A stretch of 64,000 nucleotides of DNA from Croceibacterium soli (GCF_009828065.1 NZ_WTYK01000001.1:558001-622000), one strand, 5' to 3'. Shown: positions 28,144 through 39,003, numbered from the stretch's first letter. A program made the numbers and translations. The notes: generated by a model not told the origin, from the sequence alone.

Positions 28144-29487
28144 TTAGCGCATCAGTTGCACGAGATCGGCAATCTTCACCGTCGCGAAGCCGACCGCGCT
28201 ATCGGATATACCATAAGGGACCAGCAGGCGCTCGCCCACTTTCAACACGCCGCAGGTGTAGACGACGTTGGGCACATAGCCCGAACGGTCGGCATCGATC
28301 GCCGTGAGGATCGGTTCCCTGGTGCGGCCGATAACTTTGGAGGGATCGTCACGATCCAGCAGCACGCAGCCGAGGGCATACTTGCGCATCGCGCCGACGC
28401 CGTGGGTGATGACCAGCCAGCCGTCGTCACACAGCACGGGGCTGCCGCAGTTGCCGATCTGGATGAACTCCCACGGGTACTTCGGCTCCAGCAGGAGCTC
28501 GCCCTCCGAGTCCCAGCGGTCGATGCGGTCGGACTTCAGCAGGAACAGGTTCTTGCCGTCTTGCCGGCCGAGCATCGCGTACCTGCCGCCGACTTTCTCC
28601 GGAAACAGCGCCATGCCCTTGTTACGCCCGGCGCGGCCTTCGATCGGTTCGAGCAGGAAGCGCTTGAAGTCCACCGTACGCAGCAGTTCGGAGCGGATCG
28701 AGCTGCCGGAGTAGGCGGTGTAAGTGCCGATCCATTCGAAATCGCCGCCGCCGTGGTCGAAGCGGACGAGGCGCAAGTCCTCGAGCCCGCCGCGCTGCTG
28801 CTCGGTGATCGGGAAGATCACGGTGTTCGACAGGCTCGATTCCGGATTGCGGTGGACGATCACGCCCGCGTCGCTGTCGGTCAGCGAGGTGTCGTCGAGC
28901 TCCACCGAAGTGGCGAAGCTGCTCTGCGGCCAGAGCGAGAACTCGCCGTCGTCCTGGGCGATGCCCTCGCGGAAAGCGACCGAGCTGATGTGCCCTTCGC
29001 CGACTGCGCGCAGGCTCAGGATGAAGCGGCAGGCGCCTTCGCCGAGGCCGCTCTGGTCCGGGTGCGGCACGATCGACGGGTTCATCAGCGCCGCCGCGGC
29101 ATAAGTGTATTCGTGGCAGAAGTAGGCCCCGATCAGCTTCCGGCGCGTGTCCGAATAGGCTGTGGGGTCGAGTTCGAGCTTCTCGGCCACTTCGGCGAAG
29201 CGGTCCTCGAACATCAACTCGGTCTGCCAGTGACGCTCGGCGAAATCGAGGTGGACGCGCCGATAGGTCTCGACCACCTCGTCTTCGCTCAGCGCGCAGA
29301 TGTCTTCGACCAGCTTCTGCGCCCGTCCGCCGCGCGCGTTCTTGGCCTGCCAGCCCAGGTGGAACGGGCGCAGGACTACGCGCGAGGGATCGGCGTGAAG
29401 CCTCGTGTCAAGAATGTGCAAAGGGCTCGGCGACCCGTTGCGTTTCGCCGACAACTCTCTCTCCAGTCGAATCGCGCTGCTGCTCAC
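28144..29487 (-). CDS. GH130 family mannoside phosphorylase
   Basis: Five-bladed propeller glycosidase of GH130, whose members phosphorolyse beta-mannosides to alpha-mannose 1-phosphate. Seen: NPSIVPHPDQ, the catalytic region GGLEDLRLVRF (most GH130 read G-x-E-D-P-R; here Leu replaces Pro), NKGMALFPEKVGGRYAMLGR, FIQIGNCGSPV and THGVGAMRKYALG. No signal peptide, so cytoplasmic. GTG at 29487 makes an 80-base overlap with the upstream GT4 gene; TTG at 29454 has GGAG suitably placed and would cut the overlap to 47 bases. Linkage specificity cannot be read from the sequence. Confidence 0.9.
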   Translation of the reverse strand: MSSSAIRLERELSAKRNGSPSPLHILDTRLHADPSRVVLRPFHLGWQAKNARGGRAQKLVEDICALSEDEVVETYRRVHLDFAERHWQTELMFEDRFAEVAEKLELDPTAYSDTRRKLIGAYFCHEYTYAAAALMNPSIVPHPDQSGLGEGACRFILSLRAVGEGHISSVAFREGIAQDDGEFSLWPQSSFATSVELDDTSLTDSDAGVIVHRNPESSLSNTVIFPITEQQRGGLEDLRLVRFDHGGGDFEWIGTYTAYSGSSIRSELLRTVDFKRFLLEPIEGRAGRNKGMALFPEKVGGRYAMLGRQDGKNLFLLKSDRIDRWDSEGELLLEPKYPWEFIQIGNCGSPVLCDDGWLVITHGVGAMRKYALGCVLLDRDDPSKVIGRTREPILTAIDADRSGYVPNVVYTCGVLKVGERLLVPYGISDSAVGFATVKIADLVQLMR

Positions 29488-31762
29488 GCAGCAGGCCTAT
29501 CAGCGAATAGTAGGAGAGTTGAAAGGCCAGGATCGATTCCGCTCCACAATTTTCGTTGACCCCGCGCGGGGTGACGCCGTCGCGGCAGCGACCGCTGGCG
29601 AGGTCCGCCAGCACCACGCCGCGGTCGTTCGCGCCGAAGAACCAGCGCCACGCGGCCTGCGCGTGTTGTTGCCACTTCGGATCGCGGTCGGCGCGGTAAG
29701 CAGTCGCGGCGGCTTCGATGGCCGCCTGGGCTTCCAGCGGCTGCTGGTCGAACGGCAGGCGCGTGTGATCGTGACCGAACGTATCCGAACCGACCGGGCG
29801 GAAATGCCCGGCAGCCGCAATCTGCTGGCGTGCGATCCACGACAGGCTGTCGAGCCCCGCGTCGGTGAAGCGGGCTTCGCCGAGCGCCAGGCCAGCCTCT
29901 ATCAGCGCCTGCGACAGCCGCGGGTTGTCGTAACCGAGCACCGCTTCGAACCAGGCCCAGTCGGGCCGGCGCTCCGCATCGAGCAGGCGGTGGAGGAAGT
30001 CCGCGCCGCCGGCCAGGAGCGTCCGCGATCCGGCATGGTCCGGCTCCTTGCGCAGCATGGCAGCGGCGCCGAGCATGGCGAACGCGATGGCGCGCGGGGA
30101 ATTGAGGTCGGCGCAGTGCGGCAGCGCTGTTTCGAACCAGCGCCGAGCCCAGTAGATCATCGACTGATCGTGCGAGTGTTCGACGGTATGGCCCAGCGCC
30201 CACAGGGTGCGGCCGTTGGAGTCCTCAGAACCGAGATCCTCGCACCAGCTGCGGTCGAAGCGCATGAAGTTGCGGAAGCCGCCGGCCTCGGGGTTCCAGG
30301 CGTGCTGCACGAAGGAGGCGTAAGTCTGGCTCCACCGCTGGCGCTGGAGCGGCTCGATGCCTTCGGCCACGTTCATCAGCATCAGCGCGCGGACGTTGTC
30401 GTCGAGGCAATAGCCGTGCAAGCGGTCGGGCACGATGCCGATGGAATGCTGCAGCATGCCGGTCGAGTCGCTCATCGCCAGGACGCCGGCAATGCCGGGA
30501 GTGGCGGTGACCGGGGCCGGGCGCGGGCTGCGGGCGATGGCGCTTTCGACCAGTGCCGCGGCCCCGTCGGCGAAGCGCGGCCAGATCGTCTCGCGGCCTT
30601 TGGCATAGGCGCGGCGCTGCAAGGCGTGCAGCCGGTCGCGGTCGTCCAGCAGGCGGTTGGCGGCCGCCGCGATGGCGCTGGCGGACTGCGGTTCGACCAG
30701 TTCGCCGACCCCGTCCGCGAGCAGCTCGCGGGCGTGGAGGTAGGGTGTCGAGATCACCGCCTTGCCCAGGGCCACGGCATAGCTCAGCGTGCCCGAGGTC
30801 GACTGCTGCATGCCCGGATAGGGCGTGACGTAGATGTCGCAGGCTTCGAGCTGGTCGAGCAGTTCGTCCGTCTCCAGGAAGCGGTTGTCCCACTGCACGT
30901 GTTCGGCGACGCCGAGCTCGTCGGCGAGCGCCATCAGCCGCTCGCGGTAGGCTTCGCCTTCCTGCGCAACGAGGTTGGGATGGGTCGCGCCGACGATGCG
31001 GTAGAGCAGCTCCGGGTGGCGCTCGACGATCGCCGGCAGGGCCTCGATCGCGTTCTCCAGGCCTTTGCCCGGGCCGAGCAGGCCGAACGTCATCATCACC
31101 GTGCGGCCGGCCAGGCCGAAGCGCCGCTTGAATTCCTCCTGGCGTCCGAACGGGCGATCGGGCGCGCCGTGCGGCACGACCTGCAGGATCTCGAGCGGTG
31201 CGCCATAGCGCTCCACCAGCACGTCGCGTGCGTGATAGCTCATCACCATGATCCGGCTGGCGCGCTGGACCAGGCGTTCCAGGATATGCCGCTGCGTCGG
31301 CGAGGGCTCGAGCAGGACAGTGTGAGGGGTGAGGATCAGCGGGGCGGCGACGCGGTCGATGAAGTCGAGCACCATCTCGCCCTCGGGCCCGCCGAAGATG
31401 CCGTATTCATGCTGCAACCATACGGCGTCGACGCCGCTTTCGTTGATCGCGCGGGCTGCCCGTGCGTAGGATTCGGGATCGTCGCAAGTGATGGTGGACG
31501 CGATGTTCGCGTAGCCGAGCGGCTGGCGCGGATCGTCGAGAGCATAGACGTCGACGGCGATCTCCGGGTGGTGCTCGGCCAGCTTCTCGAAAATGTCGGT
31601 GGTGAAAGTGGCGATGCCGCACTTGCGCGGCGCGAAGTTGCCGACCAGCGCAACCCGCCGGTCCGGCGCTATGTGTGTCGGCGCCAGGGTGAAGATCGGA
31701 CGGACCGATCCCCTGTTCCCAGGTGGTGCCTTCGTTTCAAGGGTGTGCGATTCCAGCATCAT
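29408..31762 (-). CDS. GT4 glycosyltransferase fused to an alpha/alpha-toroid domain
   Basis: 784 residues in two parts. Residues about 35-400 are a GT-B fold of family GT4 (ALVGNFAPRKCGIATFTTDI, WLQHEYGIFGG, VPHGAPDRPFG, FGLLGPGKGLENAIEAL, VTPYPGMQQSTSGTLSYAVA, where the usual E-x7-E region is changed). Residues about 430-784 are an alpha-helical toroid like those of GH families (DNVRALMLM, WCEDLGSEDSNGRTLWALGH, WFEAVLGYDNPRLSQALIEAG, CGAESILAFQLSYYSLIGLL). Likely makes a mannoside that the downstream GH130 enzyme degrades. Tandem ATGs at 31762 and 31759; an in-frame ATG at 31858 has no ribosome site. Confidence 0.88.
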   Translation of the reverse strand: MMLESHTLETKAPPGNRGSVRPIFTLAPTHIAPDRRVALVGNFAPRKCGIATFTTDIFEKLAEHHPEIAVDVYALDDPRQPLGYANIASTITCDDPESYARAARAINESGVDAVWLQHEYGIFGGPEGEMVLDFIDRVAAPLILTPHTVLLEPSPTQRHILERLVQRASRIMVMSYHARDVLVERYGAPLEILQVVPHGAPDRPFGRQEEFKRRFGLAGRTVMMTFGLLGPGKGLENAIEALPAIVERHPELLYRIVGATHPNLVAQEGEAYRERLMALADELGVAEHVQWDNRFLETDELLDQLEACDIYVTPYPGMQQSTSGTLSYAVALGKAVISTPYLHARELLADGVGELVEPQSASAIAAAANRLLDDRDRLHALQRRAYAKGRETIWPRFADGAAALVESAIARSPRPAPVTATPGIAGVLAMSDSTGMLQHSIGIVPDRLHGYCLDDNVRALMLMNVAEGIEPLQRQRWSQTYASFVQHAWNPEAGGFRNFMRFDRSWCEDLGSEDSNGRTLWALGHTVEHSHDQSMIYWARRWFETALPHCADLNSPRAIAFAMLGAAAMLRKEPDHAGSRTLLAGGADFLHRLLDAERRPDWAWFEAVLGYDNPRLSQALIEAGLALGEARFTDAGLDSLSWIARQQIAAAGHFRPVGSDTFGHDHTRLPFDQQPLEAQAAIEAAATAYRADRDPKWQQHAQAAWRWFFGANDRGVVLADLASGRCRDGVTPRGVNENCGAESILAFQLSYYSLIGLLREQQRDSTGERVVGETQRVAEPFAHS

Positions 31763-32187
31763 CGTCGTTCCCAGACAACGGTTTACACGATCGGAGCCGC
31801 AAGAGTTCCGGCACCTGACCGTGTTGTGCACTGCAGCATTAGCTATGTTGCATCGCACGAAAAATTCAAGTTCACGCCGGTAACGCCGGCGGCAGGGCGC
31901 GCGGCCAGCCGTGGCCGCCTGTCACAAATGCCGGAGTAAGACTTTGGTTTCCGGCCACTTCGCCGAGTTCGACAAATCGCCGCGCCGTTGCGGCGGTCCG
32001 TTGCTCCGATTCGACGCAGTGCAACGTGCCGAGTCGCGCGGGAGTTTTCCACAAACCTTGTTGGTGTCCTGACACGCCCGCGCTGCAGCGTGGCGCGGCG
32101 GCTATGAGCAGAGGTGAATTCGCCCGGCGTCAACTTGCCATTCACCGCGTGGAACCTACATTGACCGGGAAAGGTAGGACTCCCCTG
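31763..32187. other. Divergent promoter region between GT4 operon and ftsH
   Basis: 425 bases without a supported gene. Besides the ftsH promoter candidate at 32134 it contains an AT-rich stretch near 31840-31870 that may carry the leftward GT4 promoter (TTGAAT at about 31868, reading left) and an inverted GCCGG/CCGGC at 31877-31893. No RNA gene seen. Confidence 0.5.
32134..32161 (+). promoter_or_regulatory. Heat-shock (RpoH-type) promoter candidate for ftsH
   Basis: CTTG at 32134-32137, 17 bases, CCTACAT at 32155-32161; the alphaproteobacterial RpoH consensus is CTTG-N17-CYTATNT, so one base differs. It ends 26 bases before the ftsH ATG. ftsH is a heat-shock gene in many bacteria. A housekeeping sigma could also read it. 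Confidence 0.55.
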
Positions 32188-34137
<1,950 letters not shown>

Positions 34138-34155
34138 CTCTCACTACCTCAACCG

Positions 34156-34196
34156 AAAAGGCCGCTTCGCCAGTCAGCGAAGCGGCCTTTTTCTTT
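34156..34196 (+). terminator. Intrinsic terminator of ftsH
   Basis: AAAGGCCGCTTCGC (34157-34170) pairs with GCGAAGCGGCCTTT (34177-34190), followed by TTCTTT. Confidence 0.92.
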
Positions 34197-34220
34197 GCCG
34201 GGCAATCCAGCGCCACAACG

Positions 34221-34247
34221 AAAAAGGGCCGCGTTGCCGCGGCCCTT
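34221..34247 (-). terminator. Intrinsic terminator of rpoZ
   Basis: AAGGGCCGCG (34224-34233) pairs with CGCGGCCCTT (34238-34247); leftwards the transcript ends in CCCTTTTTCGTTG. Confidence 0.88.
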
Positions 34248-34271
34248 CCTGGTGATCTCTGGGTGGAGGGC

Positions 34272-34616
34272 TTAGCCCTCGTAGTCGCCGCCGACCGAGG
34301 TCGAACGGACCGGAGCCGCAGCCGAAAGGCGCATGGCTTCGGCCGACTGGCTGAGCGAGCCGATCTCGTCGGCCTCTTCCTCGTCATCCGGCAGGACGCG
34401 CTGGAGCGACTGGACGACGCTCTCGTGCAGCTGCTTCGGCTTGACCGTTTCCTCGGCGATCTCGCGCAGGGCGACGACCGGGTTCTTGTCACGGTCACGG
34501 TCGATCGTCAGCTCTGCCCCGCCGGAGATCTCGCGCGCACGCTGGGCGGCGAGCAGGACCAGGTCGAATCGGTTGGGGATCTTGTCGACGCAATCTTCGA
34601 CGGTAACGCGCGCCAT
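34272..34616 (-). CDS. rpoZ: RNA polymerase omega subunit
   Basis: 114-residue omega subunit, helps assemble beta-prime into RNA polymerase. [20 protein letters not shown], the [11 protein letters not shown] helix and [15 protein letters not shown] are the family core; the C-terminal acidic extension ([12 protein letters not shown]) is typical of alphaproteobacteria. Single gene with its own terminator, convergent with ftsH. The usual downstream partner spoT/rel is not next to it here. Confidence 0.95.
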   Translation of the reverse strand: MARVTVEDCVDKIPNRFDLVLLAAQRAREISGGAELTIDRDRDKNPVVALREIAEETVKPKQLHESVVQSLQRVLPDDEEEADEIGSLSQSAEAMRLSAAAPVRSTSVGGDYEG

Positions 34617-34727
34617 AGGGCACTCCGGAAACTAGAATGAACGCATTGTGCGGAAAGGCGGCTACCTAGGGACGGAGAGCCGATAAGTCAAGGTTTCGCA
34701 CCCGCGCCGCCGTGCTAAGGGAGGAGG

Positions 34728-35912
34728 ATGGAGAGGCCCGCGACCAGCGCAGAAGCGCCCCAGCCCTATCGCGACCCGGAGCCGTTCTCCATCGAGGCCC
34801 AAGGACAGGCGCTGACGTTCTACCCCGGCGGCAAGGACCGGCTGGCCACGCTGCTGCAGCTGATCGAAGGCGCCGAACGCTCGCTGAAGCTGGCGTTCTA
34901 CATCTTCGCGCCCGACGCAAGCGGGCAGCGGGTGCGCACCGCATTGACCGCCGCCGCCCGCCGCGGGGTTGCCGTATCGCTGATCGTCGACAGCTTCGGT
35001 TCCGCCACCGACGACGGGTTCTTCGCCGAGTTCGAGGCGGCGGGCGGGTGCTACTGCTGCTTCAGCCCGAAGTGGAACTTGCGCTACCTGATCCGCAACC
35101 ACCAGAAGATCGTCGTGGCCGACGAGCGCGTGGCGATGCTCGGCGGGTTCAACATCGAAGACGGCTATTTCGCTCCATCGGAAGGCGACGGTTGGCACGA
35201 CCTGGCGCTGACCGTCGAAGGCTCGCTGGTGGAGCGGGTGTCGCAGTGGTTCGAACAGCTCGAAGCCTGGGCCCGCGATCCCAAGGCCAAGTTCCGGACG
35301 ATCCGCCGCCGGGTGCGAGACTGGGATGCGGGGCCGGGGCCGGTGCAACTGCTGATCGGCGGCCCGACGAAGGGCCTCTCCAGCTGGGCGCGTGAAGTCA
35401 GCCGCGACCTGATCCAGGGCGAGCGGCTCGACATGGTCATGGCCTACTTCTCGCCCGCGGTGCGCCTGCGGCGGCGCATCGCGCGGATCGCCGGCAAAGG
35501 GCAGACGCGTCTGATCATGGCCGCCAAGTCCGACAACGCCGCCACCATCGGCGCCGCGCGGGCGCTTTACGGCAAGCTCCTCCAGGCCGGGGCGCGGATC
35601 TGGGAGTTCCAGCCCTGCAAGCTGCACACCAAGCTGATCGTGCTCGACGACACGGTCTACCTCGGCAGCGCCAACTTCGACATGCGCAGCCTCTATCTCA
35701 ACCTCGAGATCGTCGTGAGCATAGAGGACAAGGCGCTCGCCGAGCGGATGCGGGAATTCGTCACCGGCCATCTCCCCGCCTCGCTGGAGGTGACCCCGGA
35801 GCTCTACCGCCAATGGGCCACCCCCTGGAACCGCCTGCGCTGGCAGGTGAGCTGGTTCCTGGTCTCAGTGGTGGACTACACCGTCAGCCGCAAGCTCAAC
35901 CTGGGGCTGTGA
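34728..35912 (+). CDS. Phospholipase D-like (cardiolipin synthase type) protein
   Basis: 394 residues with two HKD motifs: HQKIVVAD in the first half and HTKLIVLD in the second, each followed by GGFNIED and GSANFDMRS, as in cardiolipin synthases of the ClsB/ClsC type that lack N-terminal membrane segments. Probably transfers phosphatidyl groups at the inner membrane; the C-terminal WNRLRWQVSWFLVSVVDYTV is amphipathic to hydrophobic and may bind membrane. ATG at 34728 is preceded by GGGAGGAGG. Monocistronic. Confidence 0.88.
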   Translation: MERPATSAEAPQPYRDPEPFSIEAQGQALTFYPGGKDRLATLLQLIEGAERSLKLAFYIFAPDASGQRVRTALTAAARRGVAVSLIVDSFGSATDDGFFAEFEAAGGCYCCFSPKWNLRYLIRNHQKIVVADERVAMLGGFNIEDGYFAPSEGDGWHDLALTVEGSLVERVSQWFEQLEAWARDPKAKFRTIRRRVRDWDAGPGPVQLLIGGPTKGLSSWAREVSRDLIQGERLDMVMAYFSPAVRLRRRIARIAGKGQTRLIMAAKSDNAATIGAARALYGKLLQAGARIWEFQPCKLHTKLIVLDDTVYLGSANFDMRSLYLNLEIVVSIEDKALAERMREFVTGHLPASLEVTPELYRQWATPWNRLRWQVSWFLVSVVDYTVSRKLNLGL

Positions 35913-35924
35913 CGGACGCCGGGG

Positions 35925-36569
35925 TCAGTCGATATCCAGGCTCAGCAGCGTGAAGCGGGCGGGTCCGGTGGCGTAGACGCCGTGGCTGCGCAGTCCGGCT
36001 GAGCCGAACGCCAGACCGATCCGCGCGGTGTTCTGGAGCGCGCCGGCAAAACCTGCGGGTACCGCCCGGCTGGGCTGGCCGTACACGTTGGTCCAGGCGT
36101 CGTCGAAGCGGACGGTCACCGTGTGCTCGCCCGGGCTCAGCGGGACCACCGCGCGTGCCGGCGAGTACCAGCGGTACGATGCATAGCGGCCTTTCGCGCT
36201 CCAGTTGTCGCCCGCCTGCTGGAAGTAGAGCGAGACCGTTGCCGGCTGCTTGGGCGACTCCACCGCGACGAAGCGCGTGCCCCGGGCCGCATCGATCCGG
36301 TAGCGCAAGGTGATCTGCCGTGCTCCGGCGAGGGGGCCGACCGCCGTCGTGAGCGCGTCCACCTCTCCGGCGCCGGCGGTCGGGAAGTCCATCACCAGCG
36401 ATCCCCCCGGGCCGGGGCGGGGATGTGCGGGCATTCCGACCGAATAGTTCCGCCCACGCACATTGGGGCCGATCTCCCATGCTCCGGCACCGGGCATCGC
36501 GTTGAGCGAGATCGGGACGGCCGCCGCGGCGGTCGCGAGCAGGGCGAGGAGGGTGATCTTCAGTTTCAT
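35925..36569 (-). CDS. Exported protein of unknown function
   Basis: 214 residues. MKLKITLLALLATAAAAVPI and the following SLNA form a signal peptide. The mature part is beta-rich with many aromatic residues (QITLRYRIDAARGTRFVAVE, NWSAKGRYASYRWYSPARA, HTVTVRFDDAWTNVYGQP), which suggests a jelly-roll, perhaps carbohydrate-binding, fold; no family is recognised. The ribosome site before the ATG at 36569 is weak. Twelve bases separate it from the convergent PLD-like gene; it lies downstream of dnaB on the opposite... same leftward strand but 94 bases after its stop lies upstream, so it may have its own promoter. Confidence 0.65.
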   Translation of the reverse strand: MKLKITLLALLATAAAAVPISLNAMPGAGAWEIGPNVRGRNYSVGMPAHPRPGPGGSLVMDFPTAGAGEVDALTTAVGPLAGARQITLRYRIDAARGTRFVAVESPKQPATVSLYFQQAGDNWSAKGRYASYRWYSPARAVVPLSPGEHTVTVRFDDAWTNVYGQPSRAVPAGFAGALQNTARIGLAFGSAGLRSHGVYATGPARFTLLSLDID

Positions 36570-36663
36570 GCAGAGGTGATCGCTCAACGGCCGTGTCGCA
36601 GCCCTGAACCCGCGCGCAAGGCTGCAGAAAGCTTCTTCGCCGCCCCGACCCACGGCTCCGGCC

Positions 36664-38178
36664 TCAGTCGTAATCGTCCGCGTAGTCGCCGTCGGCGAGG
36701 TCGGAGAACTTGGTGATCTTGGGTTCGAAGCGCAGGCGGACTTTGCCGGTGGCGCCGTGGCGTTGCTTGGCGACGATCAGCTCGGCCAGGCCGTAGACGC
36801 GCTCCATCTCGGCGGCCCAGGCGGCGTGCTGCTCGTGGGTCTTCATGTCGTCGTTCTCGACCGGGCGCTTGGGCTCGCGGGAGGCGACGTAGTAGTCTTC
36901 GCGGAACACGAACCAGACCATGTCGGCGTCCTGCTCGATCGAGCCGGATTCGCGCAGGTCCGACAGCATCGGGCGCTTGTCCTCGCGCTGTTCGACGGCG
37001 CGGCTGAGCTGGGAGAGGGCGATCACCGGCAGCTCGAGTTCCTTGGCCAGGGTCTTGAGGCCGCGGCTGATTTCGGAGATCTCGTTGACGCGGTTGTCCT
37101 GCGCGCGCCCGCTGCCTTGCAGGAGCTGGAGGTAGTCGACCACGATCAGGCCGATGTCGTTGCGCCGCTTGAGGCGGCGGGCGCGGGTGCGCAGGGCGCC
37201 GATCGTCAGCGCCGGGGTGTCGTCGATGAACAGCGGCAGCTCGGCCAGGCGCTGGCTGGCGAAGCTGAGCTGCTGGAAGTCCTCGCGGCTGATCTTGCCC
37301 ATGCGCAGCGCTTCGGAGGAGATGCCGGCCTGCTCCGCCAGGATACGCGTGGCGAGCTGGTCGGCCGACATTTCCAGGCTGAAGAAAGCGACGCCGGCGC
37401 CGATCGACTTCTCGATCCCGTCCTGCCGGTCGCGCAGCAGGCGGTCGGCGCAGTTGAAGGCGATGTTGGTGGCCAGCGAGGTTTTGCCCATGCCGGGGCG
37501 CCCGGCGAGGATGATGAGGTCCGAGTTGTGCAGGCCGCCGACTTTCTCGTTCACCGAGGTCAGGCCGGTGGTCTTGCCGGAGACGTGGCCGCCGGAGTTG
37601 ATCGCCGTTTCGATCATCTCCAGCGCCTTGCTGGTGGCGCCGCGGAAGCTTTCCGCCTCGCTGCTGCCGGTCGCGCCTTCGGCCACGCGGAACAGTGCGG
37701 CTTCCGCCAGCTCGATCTGCCGCATCGGCTCGACCTCTTCCGAGGTGTCGAGCGCCCCTTCGACAAGCTCGCGGCCGACGCTGACGAGCTCGCGCAGCAG
37801 GGCGAGGTCGTAGATCTGCTGCGCCAGCTCGCGCGGGGCGAGCAGGCCTTGCCCGTCCGCCGTAAGCCGCGCGAGATAGGCCGTGCCGCCCATCTCCTTG
37901 AGGGCCTCGTCGGCCTCGAAATAGGGCTTCAGGGTCACCGGGGTGACGACCATCTGCTTGTCGAGCAGGACCAGGATCCGCTCGTAGATGCGCGAGTGGA
38001 GCGGTTCGAAGAAGTGCTCGGGCCGCAGCGGAACGACCAGTTCTTCGAGCACGCGGTTGTCGATCAGCACCGCGCCGATGAACGCCGCTTCGGCCTCCAG
38101 GTTGGCCGGCAGGGAGCGGCCCGCGGGGGCTTCGGCGGCACGGGATTCGGGGCGGAGGAGGGTCGCTTGCTCGGGCAT
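36664..38178 (-). CDS. dnaB: Replicative DNA helicase DnaB
   Basis: Hexameric 5'-3' helicase of the replication fork, 504 residues. N-terminal domain (LPANLEAEAAFIGAVLIDNR), linker, RecA-like motor with Walker A GRPGMGKTSLA, Walker B region GLIVVDYLQLLQG, ALSQLSRAVEQREDKRPMLS and the arginine-finger region KQRHGATGKVRLRFEP. The acidic C-terminal DLADGDYADDYD is usual in alphaproteobacteria. Long insert around residues 255-270 (RLLRDRQDGIEKSIGAGV) is typical for sphingomonads. Monocistronic. Confidence 0.96.
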   Translation of the reverse strand: MPEQATLLRPESRAAEAPAGRSLPANLEAEAAFIGAVLIDNRVLEELVVPLRPEHFFEPLHSRIYERILVLLDKQMVVTPVTLKPYFEADEALKEMGGTAYLARLTADGQGLLAPRELAQQIYDLALLRELVSVGRELVEGALDTSEEVEPMRQIELAEAALFRVAEGATGSSEAESFRGATSKALEMIETAINSGGHVSGKTTGLTSVNEKVGGLHNSDLIILAGRPGMGKTSLATNIAFNCADRLLRDRQDGIEKSIGAGVAFFSLEMSADQLATRILAEQAGISSEALRMGKISREDFQQLSFASQRLAELPLFIDDTPALTIGALRTRARRLKRRNDIGLIVVDYLQLLQGSGRAQDNRVNEISEISRGLKTLAKELELPVIALSQLSRAVEQREDKRPMLSDLRESGSIEQDADMVWFVFREDYYVASREPKRPVENDDMKTHEQHAAWAAEMERVYGLAELIVAKQRHGATGKVRLRFEPKITKFSDLADGDYADDYD

Positions 38179-38486
38179 CGGCGCGTGATGCGCCTGTCCC
38201 CTGCCAGCATCAAGGCTTGCGCGGCGTTAGTTTTCTTGGGGTGGCTGTGGATAGCGGGCACAAGCGCTGTGAGGCCTGAGGGTTGCACGCGGAGACGCGG
38301 GGGCGCGGAGTCTTTATGCGCTCGCAGAGGCGCGGAGGCGCAGAGGGATTTTGTCACGCTTTGCGTAAATCCAAAAATCTCTGCGCCTCTGCGCCTCCGC
38401 GAGCGCATCGAAGTTCGCGGCTCCGCGTGAACCCCCAACATATCCGCGCCTTGCAGTCGCCATGCTGCTCTGCAACACGCGGGACC
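38179..38486. other. Intergenic region between dnaB and the UPF0262 gene
   Basis: 308 bases between divergent genes. Mostly repeat E3 (38281-38431); the dnaB promoter must lie in the first 100 bases and the UPF0262 promoter in the last 55 or within the repeat. No other structure seen. Confidence 0.5.
38281..38431. repeat. Family E palindromic repeat (copy E3)
   Basis: Nested inverted units: CACGCGGAGACGCGG with CGCGGCTCCGCGTG at the outside, and GCGCTCGCAGAGGCGCGGAG with CTCCGCGAGCGC inside, around CACGCTTTGCGTAAATCC. Confidence 0.88.
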
Positions 38487-38969
38487 ATGGCCGACAACCG
38501 CATCGCCGAAATCGCGCTCGACGAATCGACCGTGCTCAAGCGCGCGGACGAGGTCGAGCGGGAGCGGGAGGCGGCTTTGCGGGACCTTGCGGAGGGCAGC
38601 AGCTTCGTGCCCTTGCGTGCCGCCGCGGCGGGGCATTGCGGGCCGTGGTCGCTGCACCTCTCGGTGCCGGAAGGGCGGCTGGCCCTGCGGCTGCGCGACG
38701 GGAAGGGCGCCGATGCCGGAACCATCGGCCTCGGGCTCACCCGATTCCGTCGGGTCGTGCGGGAATACTTCGCGATCTGCGATTCCTACTACAAGGCGTT
38801 GCGCAAGGCTTCGGCCCAGGAGCTGGAAACACTCGACATGGCCCGCCGCGCGATCCACGACCGGGCGACGCGGCAATTGCTCGAGGCGCTGGAGGGAAAA
38901 GTCGAAACCGACTTCGCCACGGCGCGGCGGCTCTTTACGCTGATCTGCGTGCTCCATATCAGGGGCTGA
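38487..38969 (+). CDS. UPF0262 family protein
   Basis: 160 residues, conserved in alphaproteobacteria and of unknown function. MADNRIAEIALDESTVLKRA, GPWSLHLSVPEGRLAL, GLGLTRFRRVVREYFAICDS and the helix AIHDRATRQLLEALEGKVET match the family pattern throughout. Cytoplasmic. ATG at 38487 gives the family N-terminus; the frame stays open upstream only through repeat E3. Confidence 0.9.
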   Translation: MADNRIAEIALDESTVLKRADEVEREREAALRDLAEGSSFVPLRAAAAGHCGPWSLHLSVPEGRLALRLRDGKGADAGTIGLGLTRFRRVVREYFAICDSYYKALRKASAQELETLDMARRAIHDRATRQLLEALEGKVETDFATARRLFTLICVLHIRG

Positions 38970-39003
38970 CGGGCGAAAGGCGCCAGGGGGCAACACACAG
39001 GTC

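Noticed and set aside
29405-31939. Long plus-strand open frame opposite the GT4-fusion gene
   Set aside because: The sense strand encodes clear GT4 and toroid motifs; the antisense product is Arg/Val/Gly-rich with no family features.
36757-38430. Long plus-strand open frame opposite dnaB
   Set aside because: Antisense shadow; dnaB motifs are complete on the minus strand.
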